Source: CALOAD01 sp942491415
GTDB taxonomy: Bacteria > Cyanobacteriota > Vampirovibrionia > Gastranaerophilales > CALOAD01
Length of the DNA stretch: 64,000 bases
Direction: 5' to 3'
Assembly (NCBI GenBank): GCA_942491415.1
Contig: CALOAD010000014.1
Coordinates: 372,001-436,000, forward strand
Shown: in pieces, positions 53,169-61,307 of the stretch
How the letters are laid out: each line of letters begins with the position of its first letter
Numbering within the stretch: the first letter of the stretch is position 1
The notes under the pieces: model-generated
Databases searched by the model: none
Told to the model about the DNA's origin: nothing
What the model saw: only the letters and a program-made list of their open reading frames with translations
Translations under genes and position numbers: made by a program

Positions 53169-53843
53169 TTATTTCACAACAAAACCTATTACTTTAGACT
53201 GCCCGACTTTTAAACCCTTCAAATCAGCAAAAGAAGAGGAATAAAGCTTATAATTAACGCCAAGATCATACAACTGACTTTTTATCATCTCATCAACAGA
53301 AGCATTTTTCTTATATAGAGTTTTATGTCTTTTGACTCTTATTTCATTACTATTAACAGTCACTTTATAGTCATAATTATTTACCTTTACAGGCGTTCCT
53401 ACATTTACATATCTGAAAACTTCTTCGGCATGAGGTATTTTCATTCTTATACATCCGTGAGAAGAATATTTCCCAACCGATTGAGGGTTATTAGTTCCAT
53501 GAATCCCGTAAATCCCCTGCTTATGATTATGAAACCCCATCCAACAAGTGCCCAAAGGATTACCAATTCCCGCTTTAATAACAGCAGCATTTTTTGAGCC
53601 GTAAGGACTTTGCCACTTAGGATTCTTCACTTTTGATTTAATACTAAAAAAACTGCCTATAGGAGTGGGATATTGCAAACGCCCAACGCCTACGGGATAA
53701 GTTTTTACATAACCGGGAGATACTATAAGGTCAAGAGTCTTGGAAGGCACATTTATAATAATCTTTGTTCCTGAAGCTAAGGCAATATTCGCATTAAAAA
53801 CCAAAAATAGAACTGCGATTAAAAAAGCTTTTTCTTTTAACAT
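53169..53843 (-). CDS. L,D-transpeptidase (YkuD family)
   Basis: YkuD enzymes crosslink peptidoglycan via meso-DAP (3-3) or attach proteins to it. The protein (about 224 residues from ATG 53843) has a signal peptide (FLIAVLFLVFNANIALA). The catalytic motif is GIHGTNNPQSVGKYSSHGCIRMK: His in HGT, and nucleophile Cys in SHGCIRM. ATG at 53843 is chosen because AAGGAG lies six bases ahead; the longer frame has no support. A C-terminal stretch after about residue 165 is basic. Its neighbour is the SLH/conduit protein, which may be anchored to peptidoglycan. Confidence 0.93.
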   Translation of the reverse strand: MLKEKAFLIAVLFLVFNANIALASGTKIIINVPSKTLDLIVSPGYVKTYPVGVGRLQYPTPIGSFFSIKSKVKNPKWQSPYGSKNAAVIKAGIGNPLGTCWMGFHNHKQGIYGIHGTNNPQSVGKYSSHGCIRMKIPHAEEVFRYVNVGTPVKVNNYDYKVTVNSNEIRVKRHKTLYKKNASVDEMIKSQLYDLGVNYKLYSSSFADLKGLKVGQSKVIGFVVK

Positions 53844-53890
53844 CTTAAACTCCTTATGAAAGACTAATGCAGCGATCTTTATAAGCAGCA

Positions 53891-53917
53891 AAAAGCGGAG
53901 GATAAACCTCCGCCTTT
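53891..53917 (-). terminator. Terminator after the SLH gene
   Basis: Arms GCGGAGG (53895-53901) and CCTCCGC (53907-53913) with flanking A and T runs form a GC-rich hairpin on the minus strand, 14 bases beyond the stop codon. Confidence 0.85.
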
Positions 53918-53930
53918 TGAAGCCTTTAGC

Positions 53931-56135
53931 TTACTGACAACCGAATGCGATTGAAACTGTTTCGTTAGGATTAATGCTAGAAACTTTCGTTCCGTCAGGA
54001 TTAACTAAGAAAGCAACTTCATCAGTTGTGATTTGGAATAGACCCGCAGTACCATTAACTGCAGTTCTAATAACATCTACAGGTGTTCTGAATAAAGCGA
54101 ATGCAGATTCATAGTAACTTCTTCCTGCAGCTCCCCATTTACCTTGAGTAAGCTCGCCTGAACCTATACCCACATTATTGAATACTTCTTCAACACCGTT
54201 TCCACCGATGATTACAGATGAACCAACAGTTCTTCCGACATCGCCAAGAAGTCTTCCTGACCAAACAAATGGCCATTGAATAAGTCTGGTAAGAACTCTT
54301 TGTTTATGTTCTTGCTCAACTTTAGCAGTTAAAACTTGGTTAGGAAGTTTTGAAGCTTCTTTTCCGTTTTTGATTTCATCAAAAGCAAGTTTTAAACCAC
54401 CTTGGTCATTTCTGGTAGGTCTGATAACTTCCACAACATGACCATAAACCTTAGAGTTATTCGGGAAAGTTACGCCGTTGATTGTGATTGGCTCAAGAGA
54501 TCTAGCTACAAACTTATCACCAACGTGGTTTGCTCTAGAATTAATATTGTCTTCAAATTTAACATTAAATGTAGGAAGAGCAATAATTTCTCCTTGTTCC
54601 ATCATAGCAGCCGCACCTGTAGGCTCACATTGAGCTTCAACAGGGTCAATACCAAGAGCGATTCTTAGCTTAGATAACATAGCAGCCATATCAGCTCTTG
54701 AAGCATCTTGATTAGGCATAATTTGATTAGAAGCAGGTGTGTTTTCTAATAAACCGGCTTTTAAAGCTTTAGCAACTGATAATTTAGCCCATCCTGGAAC
54801 CTGACAACCATCAATATATTGACTAAGAATTTGGTCAGCTTCACAGTCTGTCATTTCACAGTTAATAGCTTTAGAAAGTGATGTTAAAGCTTCTGCTCTA
54901 GATACAGCCTCACCAGGTTTGAACATTTGATTCGGGTATCCTGCAATGTAACCTGTTTTAACACCTTTATCTATAGAGTCATTAGCCCAGTGATGTTCAG
55001 GAACATCTCTAAATATTGGACAAGCACTTATCGCTTCGTTTTCAAGGTTAAGACCTTTAACGATTAAACTAGCGTATTCTGCTCTTGAAACAGGTAAGTT
55101 TGGCTTAAATGTTCTGTCAGGATAACCTGATATAACATTTGAAGAAGTTAACTTGTTAATGTCATGAGAAGCCCAAAAATCTACCGGTACATCATCAAAC
55201 ATACAAGCTAAAGGAGCGGCAGCACCGGTTTCTATTTCAATAGGAACCATTGTCTTCTTAAGAATTTTAATGCTGTCACAAGTTTGAACTGTCATAGGAC
55301 AATTAGCGCCTTTACGAACGTTTTGGTTTCTATTAACACCAATACCCATTCTTTTACACTGATCATAATAATCACTGAAACAAGGAAGTCCACATGCCGC
55401 ACCTGTCATTTCTTGCTGACAAGGAACTCCACAGTTCGTACCTGCCATTTCTCGCTGAAAAGGAACTCCACATGCCGCACCTGTCATTCCTTGCTGACAA
55501 TCAATTCCATAATAACCTCTAGCAACACTTAATCCGCAACCTTCTTGAAGCCCAAAAGACAATGGGTCAGCTGAAAGTGCTGTTTTCCTGCCATAGATAG
55601 AAGATGGATAAGCATAAACCTGTTTTTCCATATATTCAGGTTTGTCTGACATATTTGGACAAATTCCGCATACAGGCTCAGGTGGAGCAGGACATTCTTC
55701 CATTACAGGACAAGCTGCTTCACAAGGATTGCATGGATCACAACAAGGGTCACAACATGGGTTACATGGGTTACATGGGTTACATGGGTTACATGAGTTA
55801 CATGGATCACAAGGATCGCAAGGTTGTGGACATACAGGGCAAGCTGCTTCCGGACATGGACGAGGTATAGACCTAACTCTGAATTTGCCTATTTCTTGTG
55901 GGCATACAGGACAAGCCGCACCAGTCATAACAGGAAGCGGTTGTTTTGGTACAGAAACGCAACCACAATCAGCCACTTGTTTAATATTAGCATCTTGATT
56001 TGTAGCTACTTTTTTCTGCATAATAACCAAAGAAGTGCTCTCTGGTGAGTTTGGTTCTGCTATAGAACCCTGAGCAGTCATTGACACTACGCCAAATGTT
56101 ATAGCTGCTGCAAGTGTTAGTTTTTTAATTGTCAT
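53931..56135 (-). CDS. Cysteine-rich SLH-domain envelope protein with conduit-like C-terminus
   Basis: The protein has 734 residues and a signal peptide (ending about GSIA, 27). Residues about 55-160 form an extremely cysteine-rich stretch with P-C-D/N-P-C repeats and 'AACPVCPQ'; more than 20 Cys lie within about 100 residues. 'MTGAACGVP'-type repeats follow (about 215-250). Two full S-layer homology domains and a partial third lie at about 310-500 (DVPVDFWASHDINKLTSSNVI, FRDVPEHHWANDSIDKGVK), typically anchoring to peptidoglycan-linked polymers. The C-terminal 220 residues (FNVKFEDNINSRANHVGDKF, VTFPNNSKVYGHV) resemble TrbI/VirB10-type beta-barrel conduit domains. AAGGAGG precedes the ATG. 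This protein is probably an abundant outer-envelope structural protein; the Cys repeats suggest disulfide crosslinking. Confidence 0.75.
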   Translation of the reverse strand: MTIKKLTLAAAITFGVVSMTAQGSIAEPNSPESTSLVIMQKKVATNQDANIKQVADCGCVSVPKQPLPVMTGAACPVCPQEIGKFRVRSIPRPCPEAACPVCPQPCDPCDPCNSCNPCNPCNPCNPCCDPCCDPCNPCEAACPVMEECPAPPEPVCGICPNMSDKPEYMEKQVYAYPSSIYGRKTALSADPLSFGLQEGCGLSVARGYYGIDCQQGMTGAACGVPFQREMAGTNCGVPCQQEMTGAACGLPCFSDYYDQCKRMGIGVNRNQNVRKGANCPMTVQTCDSIKILKKTMVPIEIETGAAAPLACMFDDVPVDFWASHDINKLTSSNVISGYPDRTFKPNLPVSRAEYASLIVKGLNLENEAISACPIFRDVPEHHWANDSIDKGVKTGYIAGYPNQMFKPGEAVSRAEALTSLSKAINCEMTDCEADQILSQYIDGCQVPGWAKLSVAKALKAGLLENTPASNQIMPNQDASRADMAAMLSKLRIALGIDPVEAQCEPTGAAAMMEQGEIIALPTFNVKFEDNINSRANHVGDKFVARSLEPITINGVTFPNNSKVYGHVVEVIRPTRNDQGGLKLAFDEIKNGKEASKLPNQVLTAKVEQEHKQRVLTRLIQWPFVWSGRLLGDVGRTVGSSVIIGGNGVEEVFNNVGIGSGELTQGKWGAAGRSYYESAFALFRTPVDVIRTAVNGTAGLFQITTDEVAFLVNPDGTKVSSINPNETVSIAFGCQ
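55751..55803 (-). repeat. Nine-base Cys-Asn-Pro repeat in the SLH gene
   Basis: Four to five consecutive copies of GGTTACATG on the plus strand encode successive C-N-P units on the minus strand. Repeats this short vary easily in number, so the count may differ between strains. Confidence 0.8.
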
Positions 56136-56164
56136 CCCTTTTACCTCCTTACATAAGAATATTT

Positions 56165-56183
56165 TTCGGAATGTTCTTCCGAA
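56165..56183 (-). promoter_or_regulatory. Inverted repeat in the SLH 5' leader
   Basis: Perfect arms TTCGGAA (56165-56171) and TTCCGAA (56177-56183) flank TGTTC, about 30-48 bases before the SLH start codon. In mRNA this makes a stable seven-base hairpin ahead of the ribosome binding site. It may be an operator or an mRNA-stabilising 5' structure for an abundant protein. Confidence 0.45.
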
Positions 56184-56566
56184 GAGACAATCATTAACCT
56201 ATAAGTAAAACAATTTTTTAACAATCCATTCCTTTCAATAAATTCGAATAATTCTGACTCGATAGATCTGATAAAAATTAAACTTTTAAATTTTTGTTTT
56301 CTTACTTAGCAATCTTATATTTTTGTTTGTTTTTCATCATTGCCGTCATCGGTTATCTTAGTGGATAATTCTTTTATTAGATAAGGCAACAATGTCTTTT
56401 TTCCTTAAAGGCAAAAACTAATGTATGCTTTATTTTGAACAAAAGAATTAAGCTTTCGTCATCAAAAAAGTAAATATTTTTCACTAATTTGAAATTTATA
56501 GTATACTTTTGAATGTCACATTAAGTTTGAGGCATTTGCACTTATAAAAGGTTTTCCCTTTATGAA
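56184..56566. other. Gap between divergent SLH and SNF2 genes
   Basis: This 380-base interval holds the presumed SLH promoter region and, on the plus strand, a promoter-like pair (TTGTTT 56294-56299, 16 bases, TATATT 56316-56321). A foldable stretch at 56338-56394 and a T-run at 56397-56402 come next. The last part may be a short structured RNA. No open frame of note. Confidence 0.4.
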
Positions 56567-59500
56567 GTGCAAGAATTTTGTGTAAATATAATGCATACAA
56601 AAACCGTAAATATGCTTAATTTTAAGTACATTAAAGACAGATCAGCCCCTGGCAGCTGGAGAAGGGGCTATGAATATCATCAAAAAGGTCAAGTAAAAGA
56701 GGCTCTTTTGGATGGTAATATTGTCAAAGGCAAAGTTAAAGGCAACTTTAAAGATCATTACAGTACCGAAATAAGCTATAATGAAAATCAAATAACTGCG
56801 AAATGCGACTGCCCTCTTGAAGAAGAGTGGTGTAAGCATGCTGTGAGTGTGGCTTTATATTCTATAGATAAACATCTTTTTGATCCGTATTTAAAGGAAA
56901 ATTATAATTTAGATTTAGAGCATGCCGATGAAAATCCTTCTCCAATAGAGTCTCCTCAAGGTGGATATATTTTCAAGTTTAATCCAACAAGAAGACAGCG
57001 ATTCGCAAGTGTAAAAATCACAGATCGATCGACAGGAAAAACTGTCTCTAACATTGAAAAAATCCTTAAATCTATTATTGAAATACAAAAGCATGCCCCT
57101 GAAAATTTCAAGCTGACAAAAGCTCAAAAAAACGAACTGGTACTGCTTCAAGAACTTTATAAATTATCTAAATTTGACAAAAAATCAAAATATTTTGATT
57201 TTCCTTTTAACAAACTTGATAAAATATTTAAACTTTTTAGAGAAGTTGAAGAAGTTGTTGATCATAAAACAGGTCAACGCATAGAATTTAAAAATGAAAT
57301 CTGGAAATTAATTTTAACAGTGAACGTCTCTGTTGTCGGAAATGTTCTGCTTTCGCTACACTGGAGCAGACCTGACCCTGAAGATACCTACCCCCTAGAA
57401 GAAGTAAGGTATTTCTCTAGAGGTTTAAAATGGATGAGATATAAAAATATAATCATACAAACTGATACAGCTCTTTCTGTTTTGCCTCATTACCTCATAA
57501 AATCTACATTTACAGATATTCGTGATGCTGACGGAGGCAAATTTGTTTATGAAGAGGTTCCTCAGCTAAAAAAATTAATGACAGTGGACATCTCTGAAAC
57601 TCTTGAGGAATTAACTCTTGAACGTCGTCCTCCCTCCAATATAGTAACAATGGCTTTAGATGAAGATTTCTCAATAAAAGCATCTTTAGATTTTGAATAT
57701 GACGGGATAACCGTTCCTTATGGAAAATTAGCAGAAAAATCCCCTTACGTTACTGTTAAAAAACCCAAAAAAGATCTTATATACTGGATCAAACGAGACT
57801 TAAAACACGAAGAATCTTGCTATAATATGCTATTAGCATGTAAATTTACTCCTTTACAGACAAATAATCTGTTATTAGACTCAAATGACACTATAGATTT
57901 TTATAATTATTATAAAGATCAAGCAGGTAAAGACTGGAAATTCAAGGAAATGAGTGATTTTTCCAAGTTAAAAATAGCAGCATCTCCTTTAAAAATTCAC
58001 GCAAAAATTGATTTTTCAGAATCGGTTGATAGCTTTGATATAGAACTATTTTGTGGTGTAGCCAGAAAAAAAATAGATATAGATGATGTGTTCAATCATC
58101 TTCATAAAGGTATAAAATATATACATGTTCCGGGCAAAGGTTTTGCCGAAATACCTGCAGCCAAGTTAGTTATGTTTAACAAAACCCTTCAAAGTTTTGA
58201 TGCCATAAAAAAAGAAGAACGAAGCTATTCTATAAAAACATTCAGGGCAGGTCTTGTAGCAGAACTTATAGAACAAGAAATCGAAATTACGATGAGCCCT
58301 AAATTTGAAAAATTCTGGACCCATATAAGCACCTTTGATACCCCTGAAGTTGAACTACCGACTACTATTAATGCAGACCTCCGTGAATATCAACAAAAAG
58401 GATTAAATTGGCTTTGGTTCTTATACAAATATGGCTTAAACGGTATATTAGCTGATGATATGGGCTTAGGTAAAACATTGCAAACACTTGCCCTTATTCA
58501 AAAAGCAAAAGATCAAAACGGTCAAAAACCAACTCTTGTCGTTTGCCCTACTTCAGTAGTATTTAATTGGGAAGCCGAAGTTGAAAAATTTGCCCCCGAA
58601 CTTACTACGCTTAATTTAACTGGTGCTGCAAGAAAATCATCATTTAAATACATAGATGAACACGACATCATTTTAACCAGTTACGCTCTTGTAAGAAGAG
58701 ATATTAAACTTTTAAAAAAACATGAATTCAGAAGTGTCATTCTTGATGAATCCCAAAATATAAAAAATCATGAATCTCAAACAGCACAAGCCGTCAAAGA
58801 GATTAAATCAATACACAAACTAGCTTTATCCGGTACTCCTATTGAAAATAGGCTTTCTGAGCTTTGGTCAGTATTTGATTTTCTCATGCCGGAATTTTTG
58901 TATGATATTGATGAATTCAATTATAGATACGTCACTCCTATCGTTGATAGGGGAGATAAATCCATCGAATCCAGACTTAAAAAACAAATTTATCCTTTCA
59001 TATTAAGACGTTTAAAACGAGATGTTGCAAAAGACCTGCCTGATAAGGTCGAAAACGTTGCTTATTGTAATATGACACCCGAACAAAGAGAGTACTACTT
59101 GGATGTTCTTGATAGCACTCGTGAAGAGCTTCTTAACAATATATCTCAAGATGGACTTGAAAAAAGTAAAATGTCTGTATTTGCAGCATTACTGCGCCTA
59201 AGACAAATCTGTTGTCACCCAAGATTGCTTGATAAAGACGGTAGTAGCGGAGTTGAAACTTCCGGCAAATTCGAACACCTAAAAGAAATGCTCGAAGAGA
59301 TTATCAGCGAAGGACATCGTATTTTACTTTTCAGTCAATTTACTCAAATGCTCGACTTAGTAAAAGAATGGTTGGAAAAAGAAAACGTTAAATACGAATA
59401 CCTTACAGGTGCTACTAAAAACCGCAAAGAACGTGTAGATAATTTTAACAATAATGATTCAATTCCTATATTCTTAATCAGCTTAAAAGCTGGTGGTACA

Positions 59501-59776
59501 GGATTAAACTTAACCGGTGCAGACTACGTTATTCACTACGACCCGTGGTGGAACCCTGCTGTAGAAGACCAGGCAACAGATAGAGCCTATAGAATTGGTC
59601 AAACAAAAAAGGTTTTTGTATATAGATTTATAACAAAAGGTTCAGTCGAAGAAAAAATTCAAAAATTAAAAGGACGCAAACGCGACCTTGTGGATTCTGT
59701 AATTTCTGTCGATCGAAACATTGGTAAATCTTTAACTTACGAAGATATCAAAGATATTTTATCACCTGATCTTTAA
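56567..59776 (+). CDS. SWIM-zinc-finger SNF2-family helicase/ATPase
   Basis: This protein of about 1069 residues remodels protein-DNA or protein-RNA complexes using ATP. A SWIM zinc finger lies at about 79-95 (AKCDCPLEEEWCKHAVSVAL, C-x-C-xn-C-x-H). The SNF2 helicase region starts near 610: LREYQQKGLNWLWFLYKYG, Walker A LADDMGLGKTLQTL (about 628), DESQ in place of DEAH (about 725), LALSGTPIENRLSELWSVFDF. The C-terminal half has ILLFSQFTQMLDLV, LISLKAGGTGLNLTGADYVI and DQATDRAYRIGQ. Similar SWIM-SNF2 proteins are widespread in bacteria, with unclear targets. The start is uncertain: GTG at 56567, or ATG at 56591 or 56612; none has a clear ribosome binding site. Confidence 0.92.
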   Translation: MQEFCVNIMHTKTVNMLNFKYIKDRSAPGSWRRGYEYHQKGQVKEALLDGNIVKGKVKGNFKDHYSTEISYNENQITAKCDCPLEEEWCKHAVSVALYSIDKHLFDPYLKENYNLDLEHADENPSPIESPQGGYIFKFNPTRRQRFASVKITDRSTGKTVSNIEKILKSIIEIQKHAPENFKLTKAQKNELVLLQELYKLSKFDKKSKYFDFPFNKLDKIFKLFREVEEVVDHKTGQRIEFKNEIWKLILTVNVSVVGNVLLSLHWSRPDPEDTYPLEEVRYFSRGLKWMRYKNIIIQTDTALSVLPHYLIKSTFTDIRDADGGKFVYEEVPQLKKLMTVDISETLEELTLERRPPSNIVTMALDEDFSIKASLDFEYDGITVPYGKLAEKSPYVTVKKPKKDLIYWIKRDLKHEESCYNMLLACKFTPLQTNNLLLDSNDTIDFYNYYKDQAGKDWKFKEMSDFSKLKIAASPLKIHAKIDFSESVDSFDIELFCGVARKKIDIDDVFNHLHKGIKYIHVPGKGFAEIPAAKLVMFNKTLQSFDAIKKEERSYSIKTFRAGLVAELIEQEIEITMSPKFEKFWTHISTFDTPEVELPTTINADLREYQQKGLNWLWFLYKYGLNGILADDMGLGKTLQTLALIQKAKDQNGQKPTLVVCPTSVVFNWEAEVEKFAPELTTLNLTGAARKSSFKYIDEHDIILTSYALVRRDIKLLKKHEFRSVILDESQNIKNHESQTAQAVKEIKSIHKLALSGTPIENRLSELWSVFDFLMPEFLYDIDEFNYRYVTPIVDRGDKSIESRLKKQIYPFILRRLKRDVAKDLPDKVENVAYCNMTPEQREYYLDVLDSTREELLNNISQDGLEKSKMSVFAALLRLRQICCHPRLLDKDGSSGVETSGKFEHLKEMLEEIISEGHRILLFSQFTQMLDLVKEWLEKENVKYEYLTGATKNRKERVDNFNNNDSIPIFLISLKAGGTGLNLTGADYVIHYDPWWNPAVEDQATDRAYRIGQTKKVFVYRFITKGSVEEKIQKLKGRKRDLVDSVISVDRNIGKSLTYEDIKDILSPDL

Positions 59777-59802
59777 TAACTAAAAATACTACCTAAAAAT
59801 TT

Positions 59803-59830
59803 TTGTTAGATAAAAGTATTAAATTATAAT
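59803..59830 (+). promoter_or_regulatory. Promoter-like pair for the candidate small RNA
   Basis: TTGTTA (59803-59808), a 16-base spacer, and a perfect TATAAT (59825-59830), lying after the SNF2 stop codon and before a structured stretch that ends in a terminator. Nothing coding follows at a start-site distance. Confidence 0.55.
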
Positions 59831-59836
59831 CTTTTG

Positions 59837-59968
59837 GAGTAAAACAAAAGATTCTACTAATATCGCATTAATTAATGCCGGCAAAAATATACAATAAAAT
59901 AGTGAATCCTCAACTCTTCTAAATCTACTTGCTACTCTTCAAATCCCTGCAAAAGCAGGGATTTTTTT
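59837..59968 (+). ncRNA. Candidate small RNA (about 130 nt)
   Basis: A promoter-like TTGTTA-16-TATAAT (59803-59830) is followed at a normal start distance by an open-frame-poor stretch of about 130 bases. That stretch ends in a terminator with a ten-base stem (59941-59950 with 59955-59964) and T-run. An early hairpin is formed by AATCTTTTG (59828-59836) and CAAAAGATT (59845-59853), though its first arm lies at or before the start site. Only a 15-codon ORF without ribosome binding site is present. No match to 6S, SRP or tmRNA that I can see. The class of RNA is unknown and transcription is unproven. Confidence 0.4.
59941..59968 (+). terminator. Terminator closing the candidate RNA
   Basis: A perfect ten-base stem pairs 59941-59950 with 59955-59964 around AAAA, followed by T residues. 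It is 165 bases beyond the SNF2 stop, so it could end either that gene or a separate small RNA. Confidence 0.85.
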
Positions 59969-60232
59969 AGTTTTATACCCAAATAAGTTAGTTTTTAGAA
60001 AATGCAACTGCGTCAGATTTTCATTTTCCTGAAAACGTCAATCTCTGCTTATGCATACCAACTTGCAAAACTGTTTTATTTTCCTGATTACATTTAACTA
60101 TCGGAATATCAACATGTTCTAGTTTTGTAAACTTTTTTATTCAAAAAAGGCAATTTTTCAAATTAGATATACTTTATATATATAAGAGATAAATAATAAT
60201 AATTTTATAACTTTAAAATGGAGAGAGATATA
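59969..60232 (+). other. Gene-free stretch before the small 60233 gene
   Basis: AT-rich. I see no recognisable RNA gene or inverted repeat. The last 80 bases probably hold the promoter of the small gene that follows, with several TATA-like words but no clear -35. Confidence 0.35.
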
Positions 60233-60409
60233 ATGATTAACTTTAATTCAACAAACAAAGCTACAAACCCGCTTTTTAAAGCAAATGCCAATAAAAATAA
60301 TAGCGAAATTTCTGACAAAATCAAAATGGACAAAGCAATTGCAGAAGCAATGGTTGCAAGTGGCGGTGTTTTTGCCCAACAAGATGGCGGTAAAACTTTT
60401 ATTTGCTAA
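60233..60409 (+). CDS. Small unknown protein
   Basis: The 58-residue protein begins MINFNSTNKATNPLFKAN and is Asn/Lys/Ala-rich, with a helix near 26-45 (DKIKMDKAIAEAMVASGG) and a terminal Cys (TFIC). GGAGAGAG precedes the ATG at 60233; an in-frame ATG five codons upstream overlaps that site and is less likely. A terminator follows closely. It shares the short Asn-rich start with the small genes at 843 and 40321. No family was recognised. Confidence 0.6.
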   Translation: MINFNSTNKATNPLFKANANKNNSEISDKIKMDKAIAEAMVASGGVFAQQDGGKTFIC

Positions 60410-60427
60410 TCAAAACTAAACAAGTTT

Positions 60428-60459
60428 TAAAAAAAGAGACTTTAAAAAGTCTCTTTTTT
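60428..60459 (+). terminator. Terminator of the small 60233 gene
   Basis: A hairpin with arms about 60428-60440 and 60448-60459 (core GAGACTT/AAGTCTC) begins 19 bases after the stop and ends in T residues. Confidence 0.85.
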
Positions 60460-60520
60460 GCTTTTTAATTTAAAAACTTTTATCTTAATATATTAAAAGT
60501 ACTTTAAAAGAAAACTAACT

Positions 60521-61213
60521 ATGCGACTTTCAAAATACATTTTTATAATCTTTATTCTTATTACCTTTTTTTGCAATAACACTTCTTTTGCTGTCGAAAC
60601 TCAAGAACAGCAATTATTTACTGATGTTTTTAAAAACAAAATCATCAGCCAAAACGGACAAAAAATTTTAATCCGAATAGAAATAAATCCTGAAAAAATC
60701 GAAAATTTAAAAGAAACAACTGCGCAGTTAGTTCAAGAACAACTAAAAGATAATATTGAAAAAATTATCGTTTTATATCAACAAGATGAATATTCTTACG
60801 GTAAAATTTTCATGCTTTCAACTGTTCATATTAAAGCTTTTTTGAAAGACAAATCGAATACTAAAATCATTCAATCTGCACTTGTCGAAAAAGATGTACA
60901 GCCTTTGAATATTAACCCCAGTGATAAACTGAATTTACAAACAATAAACGCCTTTAAAACAAGAAAACAAGCTGATATATTTAGAAAAAACAAACAGTAT
61001 AAAGAAGCTCAAAGAATATATAAACATGCCTTAATGCAAAATCCTTTCGATTATTATTCATTTTTTTGGCTGGGTGAAATTTCCAGACATCAAAAAAACT
61101 ACCCTAAAGCTAAAGATTATTACCATTCGACCTTAAAAATAAATCCCGGATTTAAAGCTGCTAAAAACGCATTAAAAAAAATAAAAATTAACCAACCATC
61201 CGATAACTATTAA
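60521..61213 (+). CDS. Exported tetratricopeptide-repeat protein
   Basis: This protein of 230 residues has a signal peptide (IIFILITFFCNNTSFA, to about residue 24). The central part is an unrecognised alpha/beta region (KILIRIEINPEKIENLKETTAQ, DEYSYGKIFMLSTVHI). Two TPR repeats close the protein (about 150-220: KTRKQADIFRKNKQYKEAQRIYKHALMQNP, YSFFWLGEISRHQKNYPKAKDYYHSTLKINP). TPRs bind protein partners. No strong ribosome binding site is obvious. The next gene follows after 94 bases and also encodes an exported protein. Confidence 0.72.
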   Translation: MRLSKYIFIIFILITFFCNNTSFAVETQEQQLFTDVFKNKIISQNGQKILIRIEINPEKIENLKETTAQLVQEQLKDNIEKIIVLYQQDEYSYGKIFMLSTVHIKAFLKDKSNTKIIQSALVEKDVQPLNINPSDKLNLQTINAFKTRKQADIFRKNKQYKEAQRIYKHALMQNPFDYYSFFWLGEISRHQKNYPKAKDYYHSTLKINPGFKAAKNALKKIKINQPSDNY

Positions 61214-61307
61214 TTCAAGCTAATTAATTTAAATGATTAAAAATCTAAAAATGCAGGTTATTATAAAAAATGTTATTATTTAATGAAAAGACAGCGAAAA
61301 GATCGAA

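Noticed and set aside
55604..56048. Plus-strand frames with Gly/His/Met-rich repeats opposite the SLH gene
   Set aside because: They are the complement of the Cys-Asn-Pro repeat region. The minus-strand SLH gene has a signal peptide, domains and terminator; the plus frames have nothing.
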